Assembly: GCF_021390155.1 (NCBI RefSeq)
Contig: NZ_CP089985.1
Span: forward strand, 558,001-622,000
DNA: 64,000 nucleotides
From: Pseudomonas sp. HN11
Lineage (GTDB): Bacteria > Pseudomonadota > Gammaproteobacteria > Pseudomonadales > Pseudomonadaceae
Reading direction: 5' to 3'
This document shows positions 48,552 through 56,759 of the stretch, piece by piece (the stretch's first letter is position 1; every line of letters begins with the position of its first letter). The translations under genes were made by a program, and so were the position numbers. The notes below the pieces were generated by a model. The model was not told the DNA's origin. It ran no database searches and saw nothing but the letters and a program-made list of their open reading frames with translations.

Positions 48552-49457
48552 GTGAGTAACCGAGGTGAGCAGGCACTGCTCAAACAATCGACCATCCTGA
48601 TGTTCGCCGTAGCGATCGCCGGGATTGTCACGGGTGTGATTTCTGGCGCCCAATCCATTCTGTTCGACGGTTTTTTCTCGCTGATCGCCACCGCCATCAA
48701 GGTGTTGATGCTGATCACGGCCAAGCTGATCGCCAAGAAAAGCAACGAGCGTTTCCAGTTCGGCTATTGGCACCTGGAGCCCATGGTGCTGCTGATCGAA
48801 GGCAGCTTTCTGTTACTGATCGCCATCTATGCGTTCCTCAACGGCGTGTTCGGCATTATCAATGGCGGACGCGAGATCGAATTGGGGTTGGTGATCATCT
48901 ACGCGGCGGTGTTTACCGTTGTCGAATTCGCCTACTTTTTCTACGTGCGATATCGCAATCGCAGGCTGAAATCATCGCTGATCCAGTTCGACAACATCAG
49001 TTGGCTGGTGGACGCGATGCTGTCGGTGGGCCTGCTGATCAGCTTTCTGGCAGCACTGTTGCTCAAGTCCCAGGGCTATGCCGAATGGGCGGTGTATGTC
49101 GACCCACTGATCCTGATCCTGCTGGCCCTGAGCATGCTGGCGCCGGCGTTCAAGATCCTGCGTCCGGCCTTGCGCGAGGTGTTGGGCATTGCTCCGGACC
49201 AGTTGGACGACAAAGTGCGCGAAGTGATGGATGCGGCCCAGGCCAGGCATGGTTTCGACGACTACGTGTCTTACGTACAAAAGCACGGACGGGCGCGGTT
49301 TATCGAAATTCATGTGGTGTTGCCGGCGGATTACCCGGTGGATAACGTCGCGACCCTTGATGGGCTGCGCGAAGAGATATCCACAGGGCTCGGCACACCG
49401 GATGCGGCGCGCTGGTTGACGATCAGCTTTACCGGAGATCGCAAGTGGATTGCGTGA
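48552..49457 (+). CDS. Cation diffusion facilitator family transporter
   Basis: 301-residue inner-membrane protein with about six membrane segments and a C-terminal cytoplasmic ferredoxin-like domain (about 210-301). The acidic positions of the family metal site appear as FDGFFS in segment 2 and WLVDAMLS in segment 5, so a divalent metal antiporter is expected, but the usual HxxxD/DxxxD pattern is not evident and the metal is uncertain. GTG start at 48552, chosen because GGGAGG lies just upstream; a TTG five codons earlier is weaker. Its end overlaps the convergent AGE gene by 29 bases. Confidence 0.88.
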   Translation: MSNRGEQALLKQSTILMFAVAIAGIVTGVISGAQSILFDGFFSLIATAIKVLMLITAKLIAKKSNERFQFGYWHLEPMVLLIEGSFLLLIAIYAFLNGVFGIINGGREIELGLVIIYAAVFTVVEFAYFFYVRYRNRRLKSSLIQFDNISWLVDAMLSVGLLISFLAALLLKSQGYAEWAVYVDPLILILLALSMLAPAFKILRPALREVLGIAPDQLDDKVREVMDAAQARHGFDDYVSYVQKHGRARFIEIHVVLPADYPVDNVATLDGLREEISTGLGTPDAARWLTISFTGDRKWIA

Positions 49458-50547
49458 GGCCCTGGTAACAAGTCGCCAAATGATAAGGCGTGGTCGACGG
49501 CATGTCCCGTCGGCTCACGACGCCCTTGGCATCCAGGCATTCATTCCAGCCTTTTGCATGGAGGAAGTGCTGCTGCAGCGCCAGCAATTGGCGTTGCAGC
49601 ACCGCTTCGCTGTTTGGTCGCAAGGTCAGTGCCCGCAGGTACTCGGCCTGAGCCCAGATACGCTGGGTGCCGTCGCGTACTGTGCCGTCCAACGCCAACA
49701 TGCCGCTGACCGCGCCGCTGACGTTATCCACACCCTTGAGCTCTGCGTAAGCAAAAGCACGCGTCAGGGACGCATGCAGCGGCGTACCGCGCAGCACATC
49801 CGAAGACTCCAGCAAAAAGAACCATTCGAACTGGTGCCCCGGCTCGAACCAGTTATCCACAGCGCCCAGCGGTTTTTCCATCATCACGCCGTGTTGGCGG
49901 TCGATGAAGCGCTGCTGCATGGCCGTCGCCAACGCCAGCAGGGCGGCTTGCACGTTGGCATCTTCACGCACCGCGAGGGTGGCGAGGAAACCTTCGGCCA
50001 AGTGCATCAGCGGGTTTTGCAGCGGGCCCGACTTGAGCGATGACCAGTTGCGCTCCAATACGGCCTCGTACAGGCCGTCGCCTGTGGAAAAGCGCTCGGC
50101 GACCACTTCAAGGGCGGCATTGAGTACCGACTCCACCAACGGCTCACGTACCTTGGCCCAGTAATGGGCGCAGGCGAAGATGATGAAGGCGTGGGTATAG
50201 AGGTCTTTGCGCTTGTCCAGCGGTTGGCCGGACGGGTCGACGCTGTAGAACCAGCCGCCGTGCTCGGCGTCGTGGAAGTGCCGTTGCAGGGAGCGGAACA
50301 GTGCCGCCGCACGGTCTTCGGCGAAGGCGGCACCCGGCTCGCCGATCAGGCTGGCGAACAGGTACAACTGACGGGCGCAGGCCATGGCACGGTAGCGTTG
50401 CGGAGGCAGCGGTTGATGATCGGCGTCCAACGCCTCATAGGGCAATGCCAGTTCGGCATTCCAGCCCGGGCCTTTCCAGAGCGGCACGATCAGGCTGTGG
50501 AAGTGCGTAAGCACGGTGTTCAAGGAGGGTTGGGAAGCGCTGGGCAT
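49429..50547 (-). CDS. AGE-family epimerase/isomerase
   Basis: 372-residue (alpha/alpha)6-barrel protein of the N-acylglucosamine 2-epimerase / cellobiose 2-epimerase / mannose isomerase family. Family segments: GGWFYSVDPSGQPLDKRKDLY, THAFIIFACAHYW, NPLMHLAEGFLAT, PGHQFEWFFLLE, WAQAEYLRALTL. The sugar specificity cannot be read from the sequence; mannose/fructose isomerisation is a common activity of such stand-alone proteins. It converges on the CDF gene with a 29-base overlap. Confidence 0.88.
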   Translation of the reverse strand: MPSASQPSLNTVLTHFHSLIVPLWKGPGWNAELALPYEALDADHQPLPPQRYRAMACARQLYLFASLIGEPGAAFAEDRAAALFRSLQRHFHDAEHGGWFYSVDPSGQPLDKRKDLYTHAFIIFACAHYWAKVREPLVESVLNAALEVVAERFSTGDGLYEAVLERNWSSLKSGPLQNPLMHLAEGFLATLAVREDANVQAALLALATAMQQRFIDRQHGVMMEKPLGAVDNWFEPGHQFEWFFLLESSDVLRGTPLHASLTRAFAYAELKGVDNVSGAVSGMLALDGTVRDGTQRIWAQAEYLRALTLRPNSEAVLQRQLLALQQHFLHAKGWNECLDAKGVVSRRDMPSTTPYHLATCYQGLTQSTCDLR

Positions 50548-50598
50548 TGGCTGGCGTCGTCACGGCAGGGGCGTAGGCGCGCATGGTAGCAGAGGGGC

Positions 50599-50690
50599 AG
50601 CTGTAAGTTGTGAGCGGCAAGCTGCAAGTAAGAGCGGATTGGCTTTTTACTTGCAGCTTTTGGCTTGCCGCTTTTAGCTGGCGAGCAGCC
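50599..50690. repeat. Dispersed palindromic repeat, AGCTTGCAGCTT type (copy c)
   Basis: AGCTGTAAGTTGTGAGCGGC-AAGCTGCAAGTAAGAGCGGA, then the inverted counterpart GGCTTTTTACTTGCAGCTTT-TGGCTTGCCGCTTTTAGCTG. The element reaches the stop of the hupE/ureJ gene and spans most of the gap to the AGE gene. Confidence 0.65.
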
Positions 50691-51246
50691 ACACCCCAGT
50701 CGCCGCCGAAGCCGCCCCCGCAATCCGCACCAACGGCGCCGCCGCCGTCGGCAGGAGGCGCACGACGGCGTAACCGGCCGCGTGCAGTACCGCCGTTGCA
50801 CCGACAAAACCCGCCGCATACGTCCAAGGGTTGGACATGTCCGGCAGCTCCAGGCCGTGTGCCACACCGTGGAACAGTGCGAACAAGGCTGTCGCCCCCA
50901 CCGCCATGAACAGCGGCGGCCGCACCGCCAGCGCCACCGCCAGGCCCAGGGCCAGCACCGACGCGGCAATTCCGCTTTCCAATGCCGGCAACTCCAGGCC
51001 TTCAAAACCCAGTACGCCGCCAATCAACATGGTGCCAACAAAGGTGCAAGGCAGTGCCCAACGAGCGGCGCCTTTTTGTTGGGCGGCCCACAAACCGACG
51101 GCGACCATCGCCAGCAAGTGGTCGATGCCACTCAAGGGATGGCTGATGCCGGCCACCAGGCCGTTGTCGCCGTGGCCCGGATGAGCGAAGGCGAGGGCAG
51201 GGGCTAGCAGCAGGGCGGCGGCGGTGAGGAGTTTCTTGAGGCTCAT
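50674..51246 (-). CDS. HupE/UreJ family membrane protein, probable nickel transport accessory
   Basis: 190-residue protein with a signal-like first segment, a His-rich mature start (HPGHGDN) and further His motifs HPLSGIDHLLAMVA and HGVAHGLELP in about six membrane segments. HupE/UreJ proteins are secondary nickel or cobalt permeases; its place 22 bases after ureG supports supplying nickel for urease maturation. Confidence 0.9.
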   Translation of the reverse strand: MSLKKLLTAAALLLAPALAFAHPGHGDNGLVAGISHPLSGIDHLLAMVAVGLWAAQQKGAARWALPCTFVGTMLIGGVLGFEGLELPALESGIAASVLALGLAVALAVRPPLFMAVGATALFALFHGVAHGLELPDMSNPWTYAAGFVGATAVLHAAGYAVVRLLPTAAAPLVRIAGAASAATGVWLLAS

Positions 51247-51268
51247 GGACAGGTTCCTTATGGGTTGA

Positions 51269-51883
51269 TCAGGCGGCGGTCAGCAGGCCTTGGCGTTCGA
51301 TGAAGGCGACGATGTCATCCAGGCCGACACCGGTTTTCTGGTTGCTGAACACAAAGGGTTTACCGTTGCGCATGCGGGTGGTGTCGCTGTTCATCAGCTC
51401 CAGCGAGGCGCCGACCAGCGGCGCCAGGTCGATCTTGTTGATCACCAGCAAGTCGGATTTGCAAATGCCAGGCCCGCCCTTGCGTGGAAGCTTGTCGCCG
51501 GCGGACACATCGATCACGTAGATGGTCAGGTCCGACAGCTCCGGGCTGAAGGTGGCCGAGAGGTTGTCGCCGCCGGACTCCACCAGAATCAGGTCCAGGC
51601 CCGGGAAGCGGCGGTTGAGTTGGTCCACCGCCTCCAGGTTGATCGAGGCGTCTTCGCGGATCGCCGTATGCGGGCAGCCGCCGGTCTCCACGCCGATGAT
51701 GCGTTCCGGCGCGAGGGCCTGGTTGCGTACCAGGAAGTCGGCATCTTCGCGGGTGTAGATGTCGTTGGTGACCACCGCCAGGTTGTAGCGATCACGCAGC
51801 GCGAGGCACAGGGCCAGGGTCAGGGCCGTCTTGCCGGAGCCCACCGGGCCGCCGATACCGACACGTAAAGGTTGTGTGTTCAT
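51269..51883 (-). CDS. ureG: Urease accessory GTPase UreG
   Basis: 204-residue SIMIBI GTPase that drives nickel insertion into urease. P-loop GGPVGSGKT (11-19), [15 protein letters not shown], nickel-binding CPH in [17 protein letters not shown], and [11 protein letters not shown]. It follows ureF by 12 bases. The urease structural genes (ureDABC) are not in this window, as in other pseudomonads where ureEFG are separate. Confidence 0.97.
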   Translation of the reverse strand: MNTQPLRVGIGGPVGSGKTALTLALCLALRDRYNLAVVTNDIYTREDADFLVRNQALAPERIIGVETGGCPHTAIREDASINLEAVDQLNRRFPGLDLILVESGGDNLSATFSPELSDLTIYVIDVSAGDKLPRKGGPGICKSDLLVINKIDLAPLVGASLELMNSDTTRMRNGKPFVFSNQKTGVGLDDIVAFIERQGLLTAA

Positions 51884-51895
51884 GAGTGTGTTCTC

Positions 51896-52570
51896 CTAGG
51901 AACGAAACAGGCGGCTGTACTGGCGCTCATGGGCCATGGACGCCAGGGACAGGCCAAAGGCGGCGCTGCCAAAATGATCGGGATGAATGCGGCTGGCGTC
52001 CTGCTGGGCTTGTTGCAGCAGCGGCAGCAGTTCGCTGGTCAGGCGCTGGGCGGCTTGCTGGCCCAGAGGCAGGGTTTTCATCAGCACGGCCAATTGGTTT
52101 TCCAGCCAGCTCCACAGCCAGGCGGCGAGGGCATCGGCGGGGCTGATGCTCCACGCGCGTGCGGCCAAGGCCCAGCCCAGGGCGAGATGGGGCTCACCGC
52201 ACTGCTCAAGAAATTCGCGGGCAGCGCCGTCCAGTTCCGGCAAACCATTGAGCAACTGTTGCAGCGAGTAGCCCATCTGTCGGCTCTCCTGATACAGCTC
52301 ACGGGTTTCACGGCTGGCGCGGTGCTCTTCACATAACTGCGCCAGGCGTCGCCAATCCGCCTCAAAGGCAGCCTGACAATGGGCGAGCAGGACCGGCGCC
52401 TCGAAACGCGCAAGGTTGAGCAGCAACTGGTCGCTGATCCAGCGTCGTGCGCTGGCCGCGTCATTGACGCGGCCGTTCTCCACCGCCATTTCCAGGCCTT
52501 GGGAATAGCTGTAGCCGCCAATCGGCAATTGCGGACTGGCCAGACGCAGCAGCGCCCAGGCTGGGTTCAT
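51896..52570 (-). CDS. ureF: Urease accessory protein UreF
   Basis: 224-residue all-helical protein that joins UreG and UreD on apo-urease. It starts MNPAWALLRLASPQLPIGGYSYSQGLE, the family signature, and ends LFRS. It overlaps ureE by four bases. Confidence 0.96.
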   Translation of the reverse strand: MNPAWALLRLASPQLPIGGYSYSQGLEMAVENGRVNDAASARRWISDQLLLNLARFEAPVLLAHCQAAFEADWRRLAQLCEEHRASRETRELYQESRQMGYSLQQLLNGLPELDGAAREFLEQCGEPHLALGWALAARAWSISPADALAAWLWSWLENQLAVLMKTLPLGQQAAQRLTSELLPLLQQAQQDASRIHPDHFGSAAFGLSLASMAHERQYSRLFRS

Positions 52571-53067
52571 AGACGCACGCCGAACTGGTGCAGCTTAGGC
52601 GGATAGTTGAAGTCTTCATCACCATGGCGCGAGTGATGGTGGCCGCCGCCGTAGGCGCCATGCTCCGGCTGGAACGGTGCCTCGATGGTCTCGGTCTGCG
52701 CACCCAGCTGTTCGAGCATGGCCTTGAGCACATAGTCATCGAGCAGGCGCAACCAGCCATCGCCCACTTGCAACGCCACATGGCGGTTGCCCAGGTGATA
52801 GGCCGCACGGGTCAGCTCAAATGCACTGTTGCACGTCACGTGCAAGAGTTGTTCAGGCCGGGCGCATACGCGTACGACGCGTCCGTCCTCTGCCTGTAGG
52901 AATTCGCCATCGTGTAGCGGCGGCTGGCCACGCTCCAGGAAAAGGCCGACGTCTTCACCATCGGCACTGAAACAGCGCAGGCGGCTTTTACTGCGTGCTT
53001 CGAAGTTCAGCAGCAACTCGGCGACCCAAAGGGCTTGGGGGGCGATTCGGCGGTGGATCACCAGCAT
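52567..53067 (-). CDS. ureE: Urease accessory protein UreE (nickel metallochaperone)
   Basis: 166-residue dimeric nickel carrier. Shows the N-terminal peptide-binding domain, the central HLGNRHVALQVGDGWLRLLDDYVL with the conserved metal-site His, and a C-terminal His-containing tail (HGAYGGGHHHSRHGDEDFNY). First gene of ureE-ureF-ureG-hupE. The 276 bases between it and the divergent NlpC/P60 gene hold no other gene and must contain both promoters. Confidence 0.96.
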   Translation of the reverse strand: MLVIHRRIAPQALWVAELLLNFEARSKSRLRCFSADGEDVGLFLERGQPPLHDGEFLQAEDGRVVRVCARPEQLLHVTCNSAFELTRAAYHLGNRHVALQVGDGWLRLLDDYVLKAMLEQLGAQTETIEAPFQPEHGAYGGGHHHSRHGDEDFNYPPKLHQFGVRL

Positions 53068-53343
53068 CAGGAAGCTTCCAGCTATGAGCGATGCAAGTGC
53101 TAGAGCAAGGGGCTTGCCAACCCGGTTGGAGAGTAGGAATTCCCTGTCAGCAGGGCGGTGATGCCACTAAATAGGGCGCGGGAATATTATTGGCATGATC
53201 AAAAATGGTGCGCTGGTTGGGTTGGCGCACTCGTTATGGGCATTTTCGGATTTGTCCTACGTTGTTCGGGGAATTGCCGTTCAAGTAGTTACCTGCTGTG
53301 TCATTAGTCTGTGCGCCGTGTTCAACCCACTGCGACGTTTATC

Positions 53344-53841
53344 ATGTTTAGATCATTGTGTTGTTTAGTTATTGTCAGTCTGTCTTTCGCCATTTCATCA
53401 GCTTCAGCCTCTCTGCAGTCCCGTCCCACGTTCAGCGCTTCAGTACAAGAAGCCGCCATTGACGATGTGGTTGACCGTGCCCATGAACTGCTTGGCACGC
53501 CGTACAAATGGGGTGGCTCTTCGGTGCAGCAAGGCTTCGATTGCAGCAGCTTCCTGGTGTACCTGTTCAAGACCGAAGCCAATATCCAGATACCACGCAC
53601 CACCGCCGCCATGCACCGCTCCACGGCTCCGACTATCAAGCGCAACGCACTCAAGCCCGGCGATGCGGTGTTTTTCAAATCAAACGGCCGCGGCCAAGTC
53701 AGCCATGTGGGGCTTTATATAGGCGAGGGCAAATTTATTCATTCGCCACGTACGGGCAAAAACATCCGTATTGATTCGTTGAGCAACAGCTACTGGAGCA
53801 AGAGCTACACCACGGCCAAGCGTTTCCACTCGGCGGGGTGA
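53344..53841 (+). CDS. NlpC/P60 family peptidoglycan hydrolase, secreted
   Basis: 165-residue precursor with a signal peptide (MFRSLCCLVIVSLSFAISSASA) and an NlpC/P60 domain. Candidate catalytic residues are Cys67 (FDCSSFL), His121 (SHVGLYIG) and His133 (FIHSP). Such enzymes cleave the D-Glu to diaminopimelate bond of the peptide stem; the closest E. coli type is Spr/MepS. The start was chosen at 53344 to begin at the signal peptide; the frame is open 11 codons upstream. Cys6 and Cys7 in the signal region do not form a clear lipobox. Confidence 0.9.
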   Translation: MFRSLCCLVIVSLSFAISSASASLQSRPTFSASVQEAAIDDVVDRAHELLGTPYKWGGSSVQQGFDCSSFLVYLFKTEANIQIPRTTAAMHRSTAPTIKRNALKPGDAVFFKSNGRGQVSHVGLYIGEGKFIHSPRTGKNIRIDSLSNSYWSKSYTTAKRFHSAG

Positions 53842-53846
53842 TTGCG

Positions 53847-54479
53847 TTATTCGGTGCTGCCCAGGCCTTGCCAGTGCTTCAAGCCGATAAAGATAAAGCG
53901 CAATTGCTGGGTGATTTTCGCCTGGGGCGTCAGGTGGTCAGGCAGAGCCTGGGCCGGCGGGTCGATGATATCGGGAAGGGTGGCGAACACACTTTTGACG
54001 ATGAGGTCGGCCATCACATGCAGGCCCTCGGCATCCAGGTGCTGGAGTTTTGGCATGGACGTCAGGTCGGCGGCCAAGTCGCGGGTGATGTCTTCACGCA
54101 ATGCACCGATCGCCTGGCGCACCGCCAGGCAGCCGCCGTATTGCTCGCGGGCCAGAAACAGGAATTGTGAACGGTTGGCCGAGACCACATCGAGAAAGAT
54201 ACGTACGGAGGCATCAATAATGCCGCCCATCACGAATTCGTTGTGGCGCACCAGGCGGATGGTGGCGCGGAAGGTCTGGCCGACTTCACTCACCAGCACG
54301 AGCCCCAACTGGTCCATGTCGGCAAAATGCCGATAGAAACCGGTGGGCACGATACCGGCCGTCTTCGCCACTTCACGCAGGCTGAGGCTGCCAAACCCAC
54401 GGCCACACTCCATCAGATGGCGGGCTGCGTCCATCAGGGCGAGTCTGGTCTGTTGCTTCTGTTCGGCGCGGGGCAGCAT
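53847..54479 (-). CDS. desT: TetR-family regulator, DesT-like (fatty acid desaturation)
   Basis: 210-residue regulator with the TetR helix-turn-helix (LSLREVAKTAGIVPTGFYRHFADMD) at about residues 30-55. The N-terminus MLPRAEQKQQTRLALMDAAR is like P. aeruginosa DesT, which senses acyl-CoA saturation and represses desCB; in that organism desT also lies beside ureE. Start at 54479 chosen on that similarity, the frame being open 15 codons more. Here no desaturase genes are next to it; an IS3-family element lies about 145 bases upstream. Its stop lies 5 bases from the convergent NlpC gene stop. Confidence 0.82.
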   Translation of the reverse strand: MLPRAEQKQQTRLALMDAARHLMECGRGFGSLSLREVAKTAGIVPTGFYRHFADMDQLGLVLVSEVGQTFRATIRLVRHNEFVMGGIIDASVRIFLDVVSANRSQFLFLAREQYGGCLAVRQAIGALREDITRDLAADLTSMPKLQHLDAEGLHVMADLIVKSVFATLPDIIDPPAQALPDHLTPQAKITQQLRFIFIGLKHWQGLGSTE

Positions 54480-54584
54480 TGGCGGGTGGGCTTTGTCGGC
54501 AAGTACAGCGACGCACTCTAACAAAACAGTTCCGGTGGCGTCGAACTTGCCAGGGGAAGGGCGTGACGCGATCTACAGGAAAGC

Positions 54585-54614
54585 AAAAGCCCGATCGACA
54601 GATCGGGCTTTTTT
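54585..54614 (+). terminator. Orphan intrinsic terminator upstream of desT
   Basis: AAAAGCCCGATC, loop GACA, GATCGGGC, TTTTTT: a strong terminator on the plus strand, with A-run on the other side so it could work both ways. No gene on the plus strand ends here (the NlpC gene ends at 53841), and the IS begins 9 bases later. Confidence 0.8.
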
Positions 54615-54675
54615 CTGGGCCATGTCCCGTCCTGAATAAGGTTTACACCTTCTGACCTATCTTCAGGAGGAGCCA

Positions 54676-55077
54676 ATGGATGCGGGCAAAAGGCGAAGCC
54701 AGCGTGACTACACGCTAGCCTTTAAATTATCGGTCGTAGACCAGGTCGAAAAGGGCGAGTTGAGTTATAAAGAGGCTCAACGGCGCTACGGCATTCAGGG
54801 CCGGTCCACGGTACTGGTCTGGCTGCGCAAGCACGGCCGGCAGGACTGGAGTCAGGGCGCCTCAATTCGAGAACCGAGGAGCAGGTCCATGACTGAGCCA
54901 CCCCTCCCGCTAACACCCGAGCAGCGGATCAAAGAGCTCGAAGAGCAGTTGGCGCTAAGCAACCAGAAAGCGCAGTTCTTCGAAGCCGTCGTGAATGTTC
55001 TGAAGAATGACTACGGTGTTTCTGTCGTAAAAAAGCGACCCGGCAAGTCCTCTCGCAAGGGCAAATCCAAGACCTGA
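54676..55077 (+). CDS. IS3-family OrfA
   Basis: 133 residues with a helix-turn-helix (YTLAFKLSVVDQVEKGELSY, KEAQRRYGIQGRSTVLVWLR) and a C-terminal coiled coil (RIKELEEQLALSNQKAQFFE), the usual OrfA layout. AGGAGGAG precedes the ATG. The heptamer A-AAA-AAG at 55029-55035, in the right register, lies 42 bases before the stop and would shift ribosomes into orfB. Confidence 0.94.
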   Translation: MDAGKRRSQRDYTLAFKLSVVDQVEKGELSYKEAQRRYGIQGRSTVLVWLRKHGRQDWSQGASIREPRSRSMTEPPLPLTPEQRIKELEEQLALSNQKAQFFEAVVNVLKNDYGVSVVKKRPGKSSRKGKSKT

Positions 55078-55100
55078 GCATCACCAGGGCTTGCCTGTTC

Positions 55101-55898
55101 ATGGGCATTTCGCGCCAAGCATATTACCAACGAAATCGGGCTTTCGACGCGAGGGCTCGCCAAGATCAAGAGGTGATGGACTTTGTTCTTGAAAAGCGCC
55201 GACGCCAGCCACGGATCGGCACGCGCAAGCTGCATTACCTGATGAGCGTCGAATTTGGCGCATCAGTGCAGGTCGGCAGAGACCGCCTGTTCAGCATCCT
55301 GCGCAACGCTCGAGAACTGGTTGTGCGCAAACGGGCTTACCACAAAACGACGGACAGCCATCACCGCTTTCGCCGCCATCCTAACCTGCTCAAAGCGGGC
55401 CAGAAGCAGATCGTACCCAACAGGCCAGAGCAGGTGTGGGTTGCAGACATAACCTACCTGCCGACACAGGAAAGCGTGGCTTATGTGAGCCTGGTGACAG
55501 ACGCTTACTCGCGCAAGATCGTAGGCCATCATGTGCATGCGAGTTTGCATACCGAGTCGGTGATCAAAGCGATGGAAAAGGCAGTTGGTGAACGCCAAAC
55601 CACGCTTCCACTAATCCATCATTCAGACCGCGGAGCCCAATACTGCTCTGAGCTTTATCAGCGCTTGCACGCCAGTCATGGCATCAGATGCTCGATGACC
55701 GACGGCTATGACTGCTACCAGAATGCTCTGGCGGAACGGATAAACGGCATTTTGAAGACCGAGTTTCTGCTGTATCGCCCTAAAAATCTGGCGGATGCAG
55801 TGAAGATGGTGGGTGAGTCGGTGCTGATCTACAACGGGGAAAGGCCACACATGTCCCTGAAATACAAAACGCCCGATGCGGTGCATCGAGCGTTTTGA
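55101..55898 (+). CDS. IS3-family transposase OrfB (DDE)
   Basis: 265 residues from the ATG at 55101; the frame is open upstream to the slippery site, giving an OrfAB fusion. Catalytic residues: Asp in WVADITYLPTQ, Asp in HHSDRGAQYC, Glu in NALAERINGILKTEF. A helix-turn-helix-like segment RQPRIGTRKLHYLMS precedes the core. Confidence 0.95.
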   Translation: MGISRQAYYQRNRAFDARARQDQEVMDFVLEKRRRQPRIGTRKLHYLMSVEFGASVQVGRDRLFSILRNARELVVRKRAYHKTTDSHHRFRRHPNLLKAGQKQIVPNRPEQVWVADITYLPTQESVAYVSLVTDAYSRKIVGHHVHASLHTESVIKAMEKAVGERQTTLPLIHHSDRGAQYCSELYQRLHASHGIRCSMTDGYDCYQNALAERINGILKTEFLLYRPKNLADAVKMVGESVLIYNGERPHMSLKYKTPDAVHRAF

Positions 55899-55946
55899 GA
55901 CTGAAACAGGTGTAAACCTATTTCAGGACTAGACACCACCACGGGG

Positions 55947-56399
55947 TTAGCTCTGTGCTTGATGCAGTTCTTGCAGACGATCGGCACCGCCTTCGGCGAT
56001 ACCTTGAGTGTAAGCACGGTCGTTGGCTTGTTCAGCGCCGCCTTCAACCAGACCTTTCTGTTCCAGGCGATCACGGCCACCTTCGGCAACAGCGTTGCGT
56101 TCCAGCAGGCGATCAGCACCACCTTCGACCAGGCCTTTTTGTTCCAGGCGGTTGCGACCGTTTTCGGTCAGGCCTTCGGTATAAGCGCGTTTGTTGGCTT
56201 GTTCCGAACCATTTTCAGCAACAGCGCCTTTGGCGTAGTCACGGTTCTCTTCTTCTTGCGAACCGCTGCGCGCTACGGTCTGGCTGAAATGAACGGCGTC
56301 AGCTTTGACTTGTGGGGTAGCTTGTTCGGCAGCTGGCAGGGCAAAGGCACTGGAAGCCAGGATGGATAACAGGGCGGTAGCGAGTAGTTGGCGTTTCAT
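55947..56399 (-). CDS. Secreted repeat protein (often annotated as phage infection protein in Pseudomonas)
   Basis: 150-residue precursor with signal peptide MKRQLLATALLSILASSAFA. The mature part is hydrophilic and made of short degenerate repeats of the type EGGxDRLxEx or ENGxxRxxxx: ENGSEQANKRAYTEG, ENGRNRLEQKGLV, EGGADRLLERNAVA, EGGRDRLEQKGLV, EGGAEQANDRAYTQG, EGGADRLQE. I recall similar Pseudomonas proteins carrying the label phage infection protein without evidence for that role. Start at 56399, preceded by AAGGAGCAACCC. The IS ends 11 bases downstream of the stop, so the coding region is intact. Confidence 0.8.
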   Translation of the reverse strand: MKRQLLATALLSILASSAFALPAAEQATPQVKADAVHFSQTVARSGSQEEENRDYAKGAVAENGSEQANKRAYTEGLTENGRNRLEQKGLVEGGADRLLERNAVAEGGRDRLEQKGLVEGGAEQANDRAYTQGIAEGGADRLQELHQAQS

Positions 56400-56759
56400 G
56401 ATGGGTTGCTCCTTGGGAGGGCGATAAAGTGGGTACAGGGCTAATGCTACTCTCGATAAGTCGATATAAAAGTTCATAAACACAATGGTAATAATCAATA
56501 GAATTGATTGTTCTGGTCGGAGGCTCTAGACCGGGCCTCTCAAGCACGCGGTTTTGCACCGGGGTGGGTATTTTCGACACGTACGTGGGTAACAATGGTG
56601 CGCTGTTGCAAGGGGAATCTGACGAAGTGGTCAGAAATTGAGGTTTTTCCCGGCAAATCGGGGATTGGGTTAAACCCCGAGGCGGTTTGCCAGTCGTAGT
56701 TCTATTAAGCTGTCATCAAAGGCTGTGACCCAGCCAGTCGTATTCAGGAGTCCTGTGCA
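56400..56759. promoter_or_regulatory. Divergent intergenic region of 360 bases
   Basis: Upstream region shared by the secreted repeat protein (leftward) and asmA (rightward). It is AT-richer near 56440-56510. I see a perfect 10-base palindrome CACGTACGTG at 56578-56587 and no convincing gene or RNA. Confidence 0.4.

Larger units (their letters stand above)
54623..55935 (+). mobile_element. Complete IS3-family insertion sequence, 1,313 bp
   Basis: Imperfect inverted ends: left TGTCCCGTCCTGAATAAGGT-TTACACCT and right complement TGTCTAGTCCTGAAATAGGT-TTACACCT, 24 of 28 matching. Flanked by the 3-bp repeat CCA (54620-54622 and 55936-55938). Contains orfA and orfB in -1 register with an A-AAA-AAG slippery site. 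All parts are intact. It differs from the element at 36 kb in ends and proteins. Confidence 0.95.
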
